The translations under genes were made by a program, and so were the position numbers. DNA of 64,000 nucleotides, taken from positions 124,001 to 188,000 of the forward strand of contig CP009910.1 of the NCBI GenBank assembly GCA_000808095.1, given 5' to 3'. This document shows positions 28,750 through 38,147 of this stretch, one piece after another. The notes under the pieces are model-generated. The model was not told where the DNA came from. It did no database searches and was given only the letters and a program-made list of their open reading frames with translations. This DNA is from Borreliella chilensis. GTDB taxonomy: Bacteria; Spirochaetota; Spirochaetia; Borreliales; Borreliaceae. Every line of letters starts with the position of its first letter. The stretch's first letter is position 1.

Positions 28750-31449
28750 CTAACTTTTACCATGACAATTTTTGTATTTCTTCCCACTTCCACAATAACA
28801 AGGCTCATTTCTACCTATTTTAGGAGAACTTCTAACCACTTGAATATTAGAAACACTTTTACTCTCGTTAATAACAATTCCTGAAAGTTCTTTATGGATT
28901 GCATTAACATTTTTAGTTTTTTTAACTGACTTAAAATCGGAAGAATTTCCATCTAACTTTAATTGAAGAACACGCCTTATGGTAGAAACTTTAACGTCTT
29001 TAATAAGCTCGCTAAATATTAAAAATCCCTCTTCTTTATACTCTGTAATTGGATTTTTATTAGCATAAGACCTTAGATAAACAGCTTCTCTTAAAGAGTC
29101 TAAATTTGCAAGATGCTCTTGAAATTTAAAATCAATATTTTTCAAATATTCATATCTTAAAAATCCATTAAAAAGGTCCTTACCTACCAAATTTTCCTTT
29201 TCGTCTAAATTTGCCTTTGCTATTTGCATCAGCTTAGATTTCAAATCAAAAGAATTAATATTCTCAATAGACCCAAGACTATCAAGCATATAGGCAAAAA
29301 TCAAATTGACCTCATTTAAAAAAACATTTGAAACTACGCTACTTTTTGTTCCCTCAAGCAAAAAATTAAGATACTCTTCTAAAGCAATAAGAATACGATC
29401 CTTAATAGCTGTATCTTCAAGAATAGAATTCCTCTGAGCATAAATAAACTCCCTCTGCTTTGTAATAACATCGTCATACTCTAACAAATGCTTTCTAATT
29501 TCAAAATTTCTATCTTCTACTCTTTTTTGAGCATTGATTAAAGACTTAGTTAAAAGAGAATGCGTAATAGGCTCTCCTGTTGCCATTCCAAGCTTTCCCA
29601 TTAAAGATCTTAAATTGTCCCCAGCAAAAAGACGCATTAAATCATCCTCAAGCGATACATAAAATCTTGACCGTCCAGGATCACCCTGCCTTCCACTACG
29701 CCCACGAAGCTGGTTGTCTATTCTTCTTGATTCGTGACGCTCACTACCAATAACATAAAGTCCGCCAAGGCTTTTAACTTCATTGTAGTCTTTTAGATAA
29801 TTTTCTCTCTCGTTTTTAACAGCCTCTTGAAATTCTTCAAGACTTACATTAGTTCCAATTTTTTTTCTAACCCTATGTTCAATATTGCCTCCAAGCTTGA
29901 TATCTGTACCACGACCAGCCATATTTGTAGCTATTGTAACTGCATGTTTTGCTCCAGCCTCAGCAATAATAAAAGCTTCACGAGAATGATTTTTTGCATT
30001 AAGCACTTCGTGCTTAATGCCTCTATTTCTAAACATAGCTGATAAAATTTCAGATTTTTCAATTGAAACAGTCCCTACTAAAACTGGCTGTCCCTTCTTG
30101 TAGGTTTTATAAACCTCATCTGTAATCGCATTAAACTTAAATTCTTCTGTATAATAAATAGTATCATCCTCATCTATTCGTGCTAACAATCTGTTTGTTG
30201 GAACTACAACTACATCAAGATTATATATTCTATGAAATTCTTTAGCCTCTGTATCAGCTGTACCCGTCATTCCAGAAATTTTATCAAACATTCTAAATAA
30301 ATTTTGGAAAGTAATGGTTGCCATAGTCTTATTTTCATTAGCAACCCTAACCCCCTCTTTAGCTTCAATAGCTTGATGAAGTCCATCAGAATATCTTCGT
30401 CCTGTTAGAACTCGGCCAGTAAATTCATCTACAATCTCAACCCCAGAATCACCAACAATATATTCTCTATCTTTTAAAAAAAGCAAATGAGCCTTCAATG
30501 CTTGAGTCATATAGTGAACATAATTAAAATTAGAATCAGTATACATAGACCCACTAATAATACCTTTAGAAACTAAAAGCTGCTCAAGATTATTAAGTCC
30601 TTTAGCGGTAAAAGAAATTCTTTTAGCTTTTTCATCAACAGTATAATCACCATCAAGATCATCTATTTCTAAAGGATAATCGCCTGTTTTGGGATCCTTA
30701 GCACACTCTTTTAAAAATGATACAAGAGAATTAACCTCAAGATAGGCACTAGTACTGCCTTCAGTAGGTCCTGAAATAATCAAAGGGGTTCTTGCCTCAT
30801 CAATTAAAATAGAATCAATCTCATCAATAATACAATAATTAAACTTTCTTAAAGATTTTTCATTCAAGTCATAACGCATATTATCTCTTAAATAATCAAA
30901 TCCAAGTTCATTATTTGTAACATAAGTAATATCTTTGGCATATTGAGCTTTTCTTAACTCATAATCCATATTAGATAGAACAACCCCAACGCTAACACCT
31001 AAGAGATCAAAAACGGGTTTCATCCAATTGGAATCACGCTCTGCAAGATAATCATTAACAGTAACAATAATAACCCCATTCCCTGTTAAACTATTCAAAT
31101 AAGCAGCCTGAACTGACGAAAGGGTTTTTCCTTCTCCTGTTTTCATCTCTATTATTTTACCCTTGTGAAGAGCAAGTCCTGCAATGATTTGAACATCATA
31201 AGGCCTTTCTTTAAGACGCCTTCTAGCAGCTTCTCTAGAAAGAGTAAAAGCTCTCTCTAAAATACTCTCTAAAGAATTGCCCGATTTCAATTCAATTTTA
31301 AGCTTTTCTGTCTCTTTTGAAAAATCTTCATCTGCTAATAATAACGCCCAATGTTCAAGCTTATTAATATTTCTTAAAGCTGGAAGATAATCTTTTAAAT
31401 CTCTTTTACTTTTTGAGCCAATGGTTGCCTCAAGTACTGCTTTTAACAT
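28750..31449 (-). CDS. secA: Preprotein translocase ATPase
   Basis: 899 residues, full length. Walker A is KTGEGKT (103-109), the DEAD-type box lies in [22 protein letters not shown], and motif VI is [13 protein letters not shown]. The C-terminal zinc tail is [14 protein letters not shown]. SecA drives signal-peptide proteins through SecYEG, which here includes the lipoproteins and flagellar envelope proteins of this window. An AGGAG lies rather far (about 14 bases) from the ATG. sodA follows directly. Confidence 0.98.
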   Translation of the reverse strand: MLKAVLEATIGSKSKRDLKDYLPALRNINKLEHWALLLADEDFSKETEKLKIELKSGNSLESILERAFTLSREAARRRLKERPYDVQIIAGLALHKGKIIEMKTGEGKTLSSVQAAYLNSLTGNGVIIVTVNDYLAERDSNWMKPVFDLLGVSVGVVLSNMDYELRKAQYAKDITYVTNNELGFDYLRDNMRYDLNEKSLRKFNYCIIDEIDSILIDEARTPLIISGPTEGSTSAYLEVNSLVSFLKECAKDPKTGDYPLEIDDLDGDYTVDEKAKRISFTAKGLNNLEQLLVSKGIISGSMYTDSNFNYVHYMTQALKAHLLFLKDREYIVGDSGVEIVDEFTGRVLTGRRYSDGLHQAIEAKEGVRVANENKTMATITFQNLFRMFDKISGMTGTADTEAKEFHRIYNLDVVVVPTNRLLARIDEDDTIYYTEEFKFNAITDEVYKTYKKGQPVLVGTVSIEKSEILSAMFRNRGIKHEVLNAKNHSREAFIIAEAGAKHAVTIATNMAGRGTDIKLGGNIEHRVRKKIGTNVSLEEFQEAVKNERENYLKDYNEVKSLGGLYVIGSERHESRRIDNQLRGRSGRQGDPGRSRFYVSLEDDLMRLFAGDNLRSLMGKLGMATGEPITHSLLTKSLINAQKRVEDRNFEIRKHLLEYDDVITKQREFIYAQRNSILEDTAIKDRILIALEEYLNFLLEGTKSSVVSNVFLNEVNLIFAYMLDSLGSIENINSFDLKSKLMQIAKANLDEKENLVGKDLFNGFLRYEYLKNIDFKFQEHLANLDSLREAVYLRSYANKNPITEYKEEGFLIFSELIKDVKVSTIRRVLQLKLDGNSSDFKSVKKTKNVNAIHKELSGIVINESKSVSNIQVVRSSPKIGRNEPCYCGSGKKYKNCHGKS

Positions 31450-31475
31450 GCTAGGTATTAATTCTCCTAAATAAT

Positions 31476-31488
31476 TGACTTAAAGTCA
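31476..31488. promoter_or_regulatory. Dyad over a -35 box between secA and a lipoprotein gene
   Basis: TGACTT-A-AAGTCA, 6-base arms around one base. It overlaps TTGACT (31475-31480), the best -35 for the plus-strand lipoprotein gene (TAATAT follows after 18 bases). It may be an operator; no protein is assigned. Confidence 0.35.
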
Positions 31489-31510
31489 TTTTAAATAATA
31501 ATATAAAAAT

Positions 31511-32647
31511 ATGAAAAAGAACTATAAAACTCTTATATTAAGCTTACTTTTTGCAATTATATCATGTAATACTAAAACTTTAAACGAACTAGGAGAAGAA
31601 CAGTTCAAAATACCATTTGGAACACTTCCTGGCGAAATAATGCCCCTGGATAACAAATTTACAAATTCAAGTTTTGATATCAAAACATATAATGGGTTGG
31701 TATACATTGCAGAAATAAAAACAAATAAATTGATGATTTTTAACTCATATGGAAAACTAATACAAACTTATCAAAATGGAATTTTTAAATCAAATCCCGA
31801 TCTAAAAATAAAAAAAATAGATTTTGAAGGAATTCAAGCAATATACCCACTAAAAGATTTCATTATTATCGCAGATAAACTAAATAATCAAAAATCAAAA
31901 TTTGACCAAAAAGAAAATATTGCTTACTTTATGAGAATACTGATACTAAACAAAAACTTGTCTGTAGAAATTTTAGGTCAAGAAGGTTTAAACGGAACAC
32001 CATTTCCACAAATTTACGATGTCAACGTTGATGAGAATGGTAACATTGCAATAATATCAATATATAGCGAAGGCTACATAATATATTCTTATAATAAAGA
32101 CTTCTCTCCGCTTTATAAAATTTACGTCAATAAAAACTTACTAGACACAATTGACAATCAAAAGAAAAAATACAATATTTCAATAGATAAAGTTTTTTTT
32201 GAAGTTAATAAAAAAACCCTTTATGTAAAAATCACTTACTATGAAAATATTGGTGACAATGAAAATATAAACGACCTTGGAATTAAAATTAAAGATCAAT
32301 ATATCTATAAATTAAGTTTAAAGAAAAATATAGAATTTGAAGTGATAAATAAAATTGTTCTTCCTAAAAACTTACTAGACGATAAACAGGAAAGCTTTAT
32401 CAATATTATTAAAATACAAAAAGACAAAATAATAGCATCTACTAACATGAAAAACTTATCTAACAATTTAATATGGAAATTAGACAACAAGGGCTTAATT
32501 AAAGATCAAATAGCTTTAATTGAACCCTCAAATTTAATATTCCTCTCTGAGAGTTTATCTAAAGATGGAATACTTAGCATACTTTATGGTGGGAAAAATG
32601 GCGTTAGTGTTTACTGGTGGAATTTAAATACATTGTTAAAATTATAA
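31511..32647 (+). CDS. Exported lipoprotein, possible beta-propeller
   Basis: 378 residues. A signal peptide ends in AIISC with Cys19 as the lipidated residue. The mature part is beta-rich with spaced repeats of the kind 'YNGLVYIAEIKTNKLMIFN-YGKLIQ' and 'VDENGNIAIISIYSEGYIIYSYNKDF', which suggests propeller blades. Similar lipoproteins are known from other spirochaetes, without an assigned role. It heads a plus-strand group with two small membrane proteins (gaps 21 and 3 bases). The ATG follows an A-rich stretch with no clear ribosome site. Confidence 0.75.
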   Translation: MKKNYKTLILSLLFAIISCNTKTLNELGEEQFKIPFGTLPGEIMPLDNKFTNSSFDIKTYNGLVYIAEIKTNKLMIFNSYGKLIQTYQNGIFKSNPDLKIKKIDFEGIQAIYPLKDFIIIADKLNNQKSKFDQKENIAYFMRILILNKNLSVEILGQEGLNGTPFPQIYDVNVDENGNIAIISIYSEGYIIYSYNKDFSPLYKIYVNKNLLDTIDNQKKKYNISIDKVFFEVNKKTLYVKITYYENIGDNENINDLGIKIKDQYIYKLSLKKNIEFEVINKIVLPKNLLDDKQESFINIIKIQKDKIIASTNMKNLSNNLIWKLDNKGLIKDQIALIEPSNLIFLSESLSKDGILSILYGGKNGVSVYWWNLNTLLKL

Positions 32648-32668
32648 TAAGATTAAATTTGCAATATA

Positions 32669-33100
32669 ATGAAAAAAATTGATTGCTTCAATCAACAATT
32701 AGAAACTGAATACCGAAAAAAATTAAAAAAACATATCATTGTTGGGACAATCTTTGTTATAATTCTTTTATTTTTTAAAATTGTACTAATTCCTAAAATT
32801 CAAAACCACGAAAACAATAAAAACAATATAAAAATCATAATTAGTTACAAACAAAATAAAAACAGACTATCTTTAAAAATAAACATAGCAACAAATAAAA
32901 TCTCCTACCTAGGAAAAGCCAAGCTAGATATTTACCTAAATAATAGATTAATTGAAAGCAATATGATTTATATAAGCAGCAAAAACTTCACAACATATGC
33001 TAATATAATCTATCAAAATGAAAGTTTATTAAGTATAATACTAAAGAGCAATGGTAATAACAATGTTTTTTATAGCAAAAGAATAAAACCTAGGGGATAA
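32669..33100 (+). CDS. Small membrane-anchored protein, unknown
   Basis: 143 residues. A Lys-rich cytoplasmic N-terminus (about 20 residues) is followed by one membrane helix (about 23-42) and a ~100-residue beta-rich, Asn/Lys-rich domain expected outside the inner membrane. I do not recognise the family. No ribosome site is visible, and a TATAAT-like sequence overlaps the ATG, so either coupling to the upstream lipoprotein or a near-leaderless start is possible. The next gene begins 3 bases after its stop. Confidence 0.65.
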   Translation: MKKIDCFNQQLETEYRKKLKKHIIVGTIFVIILLFFKIVLIPKIQNHENNKNNIKIIISYKQNKNRLSLKINIATNKISYLGKAKLDIYLNNRLIESNMIYISSKNFTTYANIIYQNESLLSIILKSNGNNNVFYSKRIKPRG

Positions 33101-33103
33101 AAT

Positions 33104-33520
33104 ATGATACAAATATACTTCATGTCTGTTTCACTTAACATCTTGGGAGGAATAATACTTGCATTCCCAATATTAATAGAAAAAATAAAATTTTTGAAAG
33201 TTTTTGAAGATTTTGTAAATCTAATAAACGAAAACAAAAAAGTAAAAAGCATTTTTGGATTATTATTTCTAATAACCAGCACCCTTGAAATAATCAAGCC
33301 CTACAAATTGCCAATAATTGGAAATTTGATTCCTGCTATAAGTTTATTTTTAATTGGATTTATTTTGTTTTTAAACCAAAAATTACCAACAGAGATTCAA
33401 AATAATAAAAAATATGGAAAATTCAAATCAATACTTGAACACAATCAGCAATTAATTGGCATTATATCAATCATTATAGGAATAATTCATTTTTTAGCAG
33501 CAGAAATACCTTTATTATAA
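33104..33520 (+). CDS. Small integral membrane protein, unknown
   Basis: 138 residues with about four hydrophobic segments (about 5-22, 45-62, 68-86, 113-133) and short charged loops. No family is recognised. It follows the single-helix protein by 3 bases, so the two are probably made together and may form a complex with the lipoprotein two genes upstream. A 190-base gap with a promoter follows. Confidence 0.65.
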   Translation: MIQIYFMSVSLNILGGIILAFPILIEKIKFLKVFEDFVNLINENKKVKSIFGLLFLITSTLEIIKPYKLPIIGNLIPAISLFLIGFILFLNQKLPTEIQNNKKYGKFKSILEHNQQLIGIISIIIGIIHFLAAEIPLL

Positions 33521-33606
33521 GGTCAAAAATAAAAATGCAATTCTTCATGATCTTAAAAAAACAGTTTCAACATGATTTTAATAAAATAAAGCTATTGAAA
33601 AGCAAC

Positions 33607-33635
33607 TTGACTTTGGCATAAGCTTTATATATTAT
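33607..33635 (+). promoter_or_regulatory. Promoter for the tandem S2-like exported protein genes
   Basis: TTGACT (33607-33612), 17-base spacer, TATTAT (33630-33635), about 75 bases before the ATG at 33711. The rest of the 190-base gap holds a leader hairpin and an ribosome site (GGAAG); nothing else is seen in it. Confidence 0.6.
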
Positions 33636-33645
33636 TATTACTAAT

Positions 33646-33674
33646 TTGGTAATGTGACTTTAATCACCAACCAA
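33646..33674 (+). promoter_or_regulatory. Leader hairpin/inverted repeat before the S2-like lipoprotein gene
   Basis: TTGG (33646-33649) pairs with CCAA (33671-33674), and GTGA (33654-33657) with TCAC (33664-33667), separated by small internal loops around CTTTAA. It begins a few bases after the expected transcription start, so it could be an operator or a 5' RNA structure. Confidence 0.35.
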
Positions 33675-33710
33675 TAAAAGCCATAAAATGGTGTAAAGGA
33701 AGAAGATACA

Positions 33711-34427
33711 ATGATATTTAGCACATATAAATATTTAAAATTAGCAATAATGCTTATGTTAATACTGGGTTGCGCTTTTTTTAAAAAACCACAATCTGTA
33801 CAACAAGACAGTAATATTGGAAAGCCCATAAGCGATGAAAAATTACATTTAATATCAGGCAAAATTTTAAATAAAAAATTGCCAATAATATCCGGCAATC
33901 ATGACGTAACTTGGATAAAAACAAAGGCAATGACGATCCTAGATGAACATGGAAAAGCAATACCAGAATTTAAAAACAAATTTGGATATTCTTACATATT
34001 ATCTCCTATAAAAATGGATGATAACCACAGCAATTTCACATCACTATTAATACTTTTTGAAACAACTAAAGATGGGGATAAAGAATATGAAATTGAAGAT
34101 ATTAAATTAATAACAGCTGGCTCTAACCTAGAGCTTAAAAATCCACTTTTGGTTGTTGAAAATTCACAAGAAGAAGGATACGTTACTGCATACCCATTTG
34201 GAATGTTAATGAGCGACGAACTTAAAAATGCTTTTAAATTAACATACCAAAATGGTCATTGGAATTATATGATTGCAGACTTAACTGTCAAAAACAAAAC
34301 TACTCAAAAAACCCAAACTTACAAAATTTCTCTTAATTCAAAATTAATTATTGACTTTTTAAAAGACGTTCTAAAAGAGAATTCTATCTTAAAAGACATA
34401 GCTGGAGATCTATTTGAAGATATATAA
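33711..34427 (+). CDS. S2-antigen-like lipoprotein
   Basis: 238 residues. A signal peptide ends in LILGC with Cys21 as the lipidated residue. The mature part (DVTWIKTKAMTILDEHGKAIPEF... to TYKISLNSKLIIDFLKDVLKEN) is a mixed alpha/beta domain shared with the next gene: 'hydrophobic-K-x-T-x-T-Y-x-I-x-x-N-x-K' near the C-terminus. I associate this locus with the Borrelia lipoprotein called the S2 antigen; function and exact surface location are unknown. It has its own promoter and a leader hairpin. Confidence 0.8.
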   Translation: MIFSTYKYLKLAIMLMLILGCAFFKKPQSVQQDSNIGKPISDEKLHLISGKILNKKLPIISGNHDVTWIKTKAMTILDEHGKAIPEFKNKFGYSYILSPIKMDDNHSNFTSLLILFETTKDGDKEYEIEDIKLITAGSNLELKNPLLVVENSQEEGYVTAYPFGMLMSDELKNAFKLTYQNGHWNYMIADLTVKNKTTQKTQTYKISLNSKLIIDFLKDVLKENSILKDIAGDLFEDI

Positions 34428-34450
34428 ATATATACAAAAAGGAATGCATC

Positions 34451-35137
34451 ATGAGTCTTAAAAAATTTATTTTAACCTTGATAATTTTTTCCCTGGCTAA
34501 AAATATTTTTTCTAAAAACGAAATTAATATCTTTGAAAACAACAATTATATTGTAAAAGAAAATATTAAAACAAGCCTTAAAAAACTAAAGCAAAATTTT
34601 TTACTTGCATCTGTTGATATTGCCATTAGCCAACCTTACATGGAATTAGTAGATTTAAATGGAAACGCAATAAAAGAACTTGATGGAATTAGCTATTCAT
34701 TTATAAATGCATTTTCAAAAATTGGATCTTCTGCTATTATTTCATTTGACCTATCAGACGAAGCTTCTAAAAAATACAAAATCACAAAATTAGAATTTTT
34801 AAGTCCAGATGAAGGCAATTTTATTAGCCATCTAAGCATACTCACCAGCGGGAAACAGCAATCAAAAAAAGATCTCTCAAAAGATGCTTATTCGTTTGGC
34901 ACATTAAAAACTGAGTCTCTCTCACAAACAATTGCGGGATATTACAAAAATAGCAACTGGTATTATATTTTAGCAACAATAACAGTAGAAAATAATACAA
35001 GTAACGAAGTTCAAACGTACCAAATTAGAATTAACCCCAAAATATATAATGATTTCCAAAAAGAATTAAGATCACATTTTAAAGGCAATAAAATAAAAAA
35101 TTTCCCAATACCGGTTACGGAACAAATCACAAATTAA
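34451..35137 (+). CDS. Non-lipidated paralogue of the S2-like lipoprotein
   Basis: 228 residues. The signal peptide (about 1-20, KKFILTLIIFSLAKNIFS) has no lipobox Cys, unlike its neighbour. The core matches the upstream protein: DVAI-type strand, 'YMELVDLNGNAIKEL' against 'TILDEHGKAIPEF', and 'NWYYILATITVENNTSNEVQTY' against 'HWNYMIADLTVKNKTTQKTQTY'. This is a tandem duplication with one membrane-tethered and one soluble periplasmic copy. AAGGAATG lies before the ATG; the gap to the first copy is 23 bases, so they are likely co-transcribed. Confidence 0.75.
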   Translation: MSLKKFILTLIIFSLAKNIFSKNEINIFENNNYIVKENIKTSLKKLKQNFLLASVDIAISQPYMELVDLNGNAIKELDGISYSFINAFSKIGSSAIISFDLSDEASKKYKITKLEFLSPDEGNFISHLSILTSGKQQSKKDLSKDAYSFGTLKTESLSQTIAGYYKNSNWYYILATITVENNTSNEVQTYQIRINPKIYNDFQKELRSHFKGNKIKNFPIPVTEQITN

Positions 35138-35184
35138 TAGAAAAAAAGATGTTACTTCCCTAAGATAGCTAAATATATGATAAT

Positions 35185-36291
35185 ATGGCAATGAGTAGTA
35201 ACAAGACAATAATAATAAATTTAAATAATTTAGAGCACAACTTAAGTTTAATTAAAAAGAAAATTGGTGAAAAAGAAATAGTGGCTACTTTAAAAGCTGA
35301 CGCATACGGTCATGGACTTATAGATGTTTTTAAATTTTTAAAAACAAAGAAAATAAATTATTTTGGACTTTCCAATATTGAAGATGCTAAAAAACTTAAA
35401 AAAATTGAAAAAAGTACAAAAATATTAATGTACGTTAAAGTTGATAAAAAAGAAATTAAAAATTTAATTAAACTTGAGTTATTGCCATTTGTTGCTGATT
35501 TTGAATATCTATTTTCAATAGAAAAAGAGTGCTCATTGCAAAAAAAGAAAATAAAAGTCCACTTAAAAATTGATATTGGCATGAATAGATATGGAATAAA
35601 AATAGATCGTGCCCTTGAAATAGCTACATATATTCAAAATTCAAAATTTCTAGAACTAGAAGGAGTCTGCTCACATCTCCCAACAACAGAGAACTCCAAA
35701 ATCACGCAAAAACAAGTAGAAAAATTCTTATTTTTTTTAGAAACACTTAAACAAAAAAATATTAATCCCAAATTTATCCACATTTCTAATTCAGGACACA
35801 TTGTCAATTACAAACTAAGTCCAAAATTTAATATGGTAAGACCAGGGCTTATTCTTTACGGTTATTACCCATCATCAAAAAATAAAAAAACTCCCCTGAA
35901 TTTCAAACCTGTACTAAATTTATTCTCAAAAGTAGTATTTATCAAAAACGTAAAAAAGGGCGAAAAAATTTCATATTCAGGCACATTTCAAGCTAAAGAG
36001 GATATAACAATAGGCATTATTCCAATCGGATACTTTGATGGAATACCTCAAAACATAAATAATAATTTTTATTTTTTAATAAACAATAAAAAATGTAAAA
36101 TACTAGGAAAAGTTTGCATGAATCTAACAATAGTAGAAATTCCTAAAGACTTAAAAGTTAAAACGGGTTCAAAAGTAGAAATTGTATCAGAAAAATTAAA
36201 TATAGATGAAATGAGCAAATCTTCTAAAAGAAGTCATTATGAATTACTATGCAATATAGGAAAATACGAGAGCAGAAAATACTTATATTAA
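35185..36291 (+). CDS. alr: Alanine racemase
   Basis: 368 residues, usual length. The PLP lysine is Lys37 in ATLKADAYGHGL, and the second-subunit catalytic Tyr lies in KISYSGTF (about 265). HLKIDIGMNRYG and MVRPGLILYG are also family segments. It makes D-alanine for peptidoglycan. The ATG at 35185 has no ribosome site and lies within a few bases of a TATGAT/GATAAT -10-like sequence, so the message may be near-leaderless; an ATG two codons further on is an alternative. Its last 9 bases overlap the convergent neighbour. Confidence 0.96.
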   Translation: MAMSSNKTIIINLNNLEHNLSLIKKKIGEKEIVATLKADAYGHGLIDVFKFLKTKKINYFGLSNIEDAKKLKKIEKSTKILMYVKVDKKEIKNLIKLELLPFVADFEYLFSIEKECSLQKKKIKVHLKIDIGMNRYGIKIDRALEIATYIQNSKFLELEGVCSHLPTTENSKITQKQVEKFLFFLETLKQKNINPKFIHISNSGHIVNYKLSPKFNMVRPGLILYGYYPSSKNKKTPLNFKPVLNLFSKVVFIKNVKKGEKISYSGTFQAKEDITIGIIPIGYFDGIPQNINNNFYFLINNKKCKILGKVCMNLTIVEIPKDLKVKTGSKVEIVSEKLNIDEMSKSSKRSHYELLCNIGKYESRKYLY

Positions 36292-37884
36292 ATTACCCAA
36301 AGAATCAAATTTTTGAAAATCTATCAAATTGCCTTTAGCATCATAAATCCACTTATAAATTGCAAACCCTCCAACATCATCTCTTAATCTCAAATCTGGG
36401 CCATGATTTGACTGTTTTGATATTTTTCCAAATTTATTGTATTCATATTTATAAACACTAACACCATGAATATCATCTTGCAATTGACCTAAGCTACCAA
36501 AATTTTTTTTAGAAATAAGTCTATTTTGCTTATCATATTCATATAAATATTCAAAAACATAATTACAATCAGCAACCAAAACTCCATCCTTAGAATAATT
36601 TTTTTTTGAAATCATATTACCATTAGAATCGTAACTAAATTTATACTTTGAAACTCCTTCAAAATCATCTATTGGATTAATAAAATCTCCCCCAAAATGT
36701 TCTTGAGAAATAAGAAATCCTTCTTTGTTGTAAGAGTATCTGTAAATCATTACACCTTTAACATCAGCCATTAAATTAAAATTTTTATCAAAAAAAATAT
36801 TCTCTATTAGATAAAACTTGTCATCATATTTATAACTATAAATAGCAATGCCTTTAAAATTATCCATTATTTCATACTTTTCTTCATAAACAGTCGGAAT
36901 ATCTCCTTTATAATTTTTATTAATTTTATTACTATAGTTTATTACCCTCTTTTCATTATTTTGAATATAAAAAATAGTTTTCTTCATAGCATAACCATTT
37001 TGACCAATTGTTAAATTATTATTATAATCATAATTATATTCTTTGTAATAACAATCTTTATCTTTAAAATAATATTCATAACGATATATTGATACATTGT
37101 TTTCATCAGGAGTCAAGTTATTATTAATATCATAATTTAAAATTTCAATAACCTTCCCATCAACATCATAATGATATATTTTAGTAGCTACAGAAAATGG
37201 ATTTGAATCAATATGGGCTGACTTATCAAGATACTCTTCTTTAATAAGATTATGATTGGCATCATACGTCAATCTAAACCCACAAGTACCATTTTTTGAC
37301 CTTACAACATAATCATTCTCATCATAATATAAAACCGTTTTGACAAATTTAGTATGATCATAACTAATCTTTGTAAAATATACATTATTTAAATCTTTAA
37401 TTTGAACACCTGATTCATTAAATCTGTAAACACTAAACTCTCTCTCGTTATCGTATAAAAAATGATAATAAGCAACATTATATCTATCCCTAACCATTTC
37501 ATTAGACTTATTATAATTAAAAATATTTTTAATTCTGCCATCACTCATATATTCTATATGCTCAATATAAACACCATTATTATTTTTAAAAGCAAGTCCT
37601 CTATTTAGAAATATACGCCTTTCACTGCGCTTAGATCTTTCTATTTTAATTTGGTTTGCATTAAAAAAAGAAGGCATTAAAATGCTAAGCTTCCCAATAT
37701 AATCAACTAAAATAAGATTATTATTGCGATCATAAGTAAATTTATATCCGTATTCCTCTTCAGACTCTTCTTTTGTAATCTCATATTTACCTACTATATT
37801 GTAATTAACAGAATAATCTGCAAACCTATAGTAAACTTCTTTTGAAAAAAGAGAAGCACTTATAAAAAATATTATAAATAACAT
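36283..37884 (-). CDS. Exported protein built of YD-type repeats, unknown
   Basis: 533 residues. A short signal peptide (about 1-14, LFIIFFISASLFS) leads into a mature part made almost wholly of degenerate ~35-residue units of the form 'GV-x-x-Y-x-Y-x-YD-x-x-GNLI-x-x-x-x-F-x-x-x-G-x-L-x-DD'. The units are best seen at 300-533 (for example YKFSYDSNGNMISKKNYSKDG and YEYDKQNRLISKKNFGSLG). YD-like repeats form beta sheets or shells in other proteins. No toxin, protease or lipobox is seen. AAGGA lies before the ATG. It overlaps alr by 9 bases tail to tail. Confidence 0.7.
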   Translation of the reverse strand: MLFIIFFISASLFSKEVYYRFADYSVNYNIVGKYEITKEESEEEYGYKFTYDRNNNLILVDYIGKLSILMPSFFNANQIKIERSKRSERRIFLNRGLAFKNNNGVYIEHIEYMSDGRIKNIFNYNKSNEMVRDRYNVAYYHFLYDNEREFSVYRFNESGVQIKDLNNVYFTKISYDHTKFVKTVLYYDENDYVVRSKNGTCGFRLTYDANHNLIKEEYLDKSAHIDSNPFSVATKIYHYDVDGKVIEILNYDINNNLTPDENNVSIYRYEYYFKDKDCYYKEYNYDYNNNLTIGQNGYAMKKTIFYIQNNEKRVINYSNKINKNYKGDIPTVYEEKYEIMDNFKGIAIYSYKYDDKFYLIENIFFDKNFNLMADVKGVMIYRYSYNKEGFLISQEHFGGDFINPIDDFEGVSKYKFSYDSNGNMISKKNYSKDGVLVADCNYVFEYLYEYDKQNRLISKKNFGSLGQLQDDIHGVSVYKYEYNKFGKISKQSNHGPDLRLRDDVGGFAIYKWIYDAKGNLIDFQKFDSLGNLI

Positions 37885-37912
37885 GAATAAATTCCTTGAT
37901 AAATCAGACTTA

Positions 37913-37948
37913 TTTTGATAGATTTATTATACAATAAATCTATCAAAA
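37913..37948. repeat. Perfect 16-base inverted repeat in a divergent promoter region
   Basis: TTTTGATAGATTTATT (37913-37928), ATAC spacer, then its exact reverse complement (37933-37948). It fills half of the 73-base gap between the exported repeat protein (minus) and the 55-residue protein (plus). A minus-strand TATAAT lies over its centre, and the right arm runs straight into the plus-strand GGAG ribosome site. Confidence 0.85.
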
Positions 37949-37957
37949 GGAGCTAAA

Positions 37958-38125
37958 ATGGCAAAAATTTCTAAAAACGCCCAAAGAGTAGGTTCAAAAG
38001 AACTAACAAGTCGATGGGGAGGAAAAATTGTAATGAAATCAAAATTTGAAAATGGAAAAATAAAGCACTATGCAGAATGCCAAACTTCAAAAAATACAGC
38101 AAGAAAACCAAGAGATTTATTTTAA
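37958..38125 (+). CDS. Small basic protein, unknown
   Basis: 55 residues, MAKISKNAQRVGSKELTSRW to the end KNTARKPRDLF. AAAGGAG lies 6 bases before the ATG. It has 14 Lys/Arg against 4 Asp/Glu, one Cys and one His, with no signal peptide or membrane segment, so it is probably nucleic-acid binding. I do not recognise a family. The good ribosome site, clean stop and non-random composition support a real gene despite its size. It lies between divergent and convergent neighbours and so is a single-gene transcript next to the 16-base dyad. Confidence 0.7.
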   Translation: MAKISKNAQRVGSKELTSRWGGKIVMKSKFENGKIKHYAECQTSKNTARKPRDLF

Positions 38126-38147
38126 CAAATAAATCTACTTATAAACA

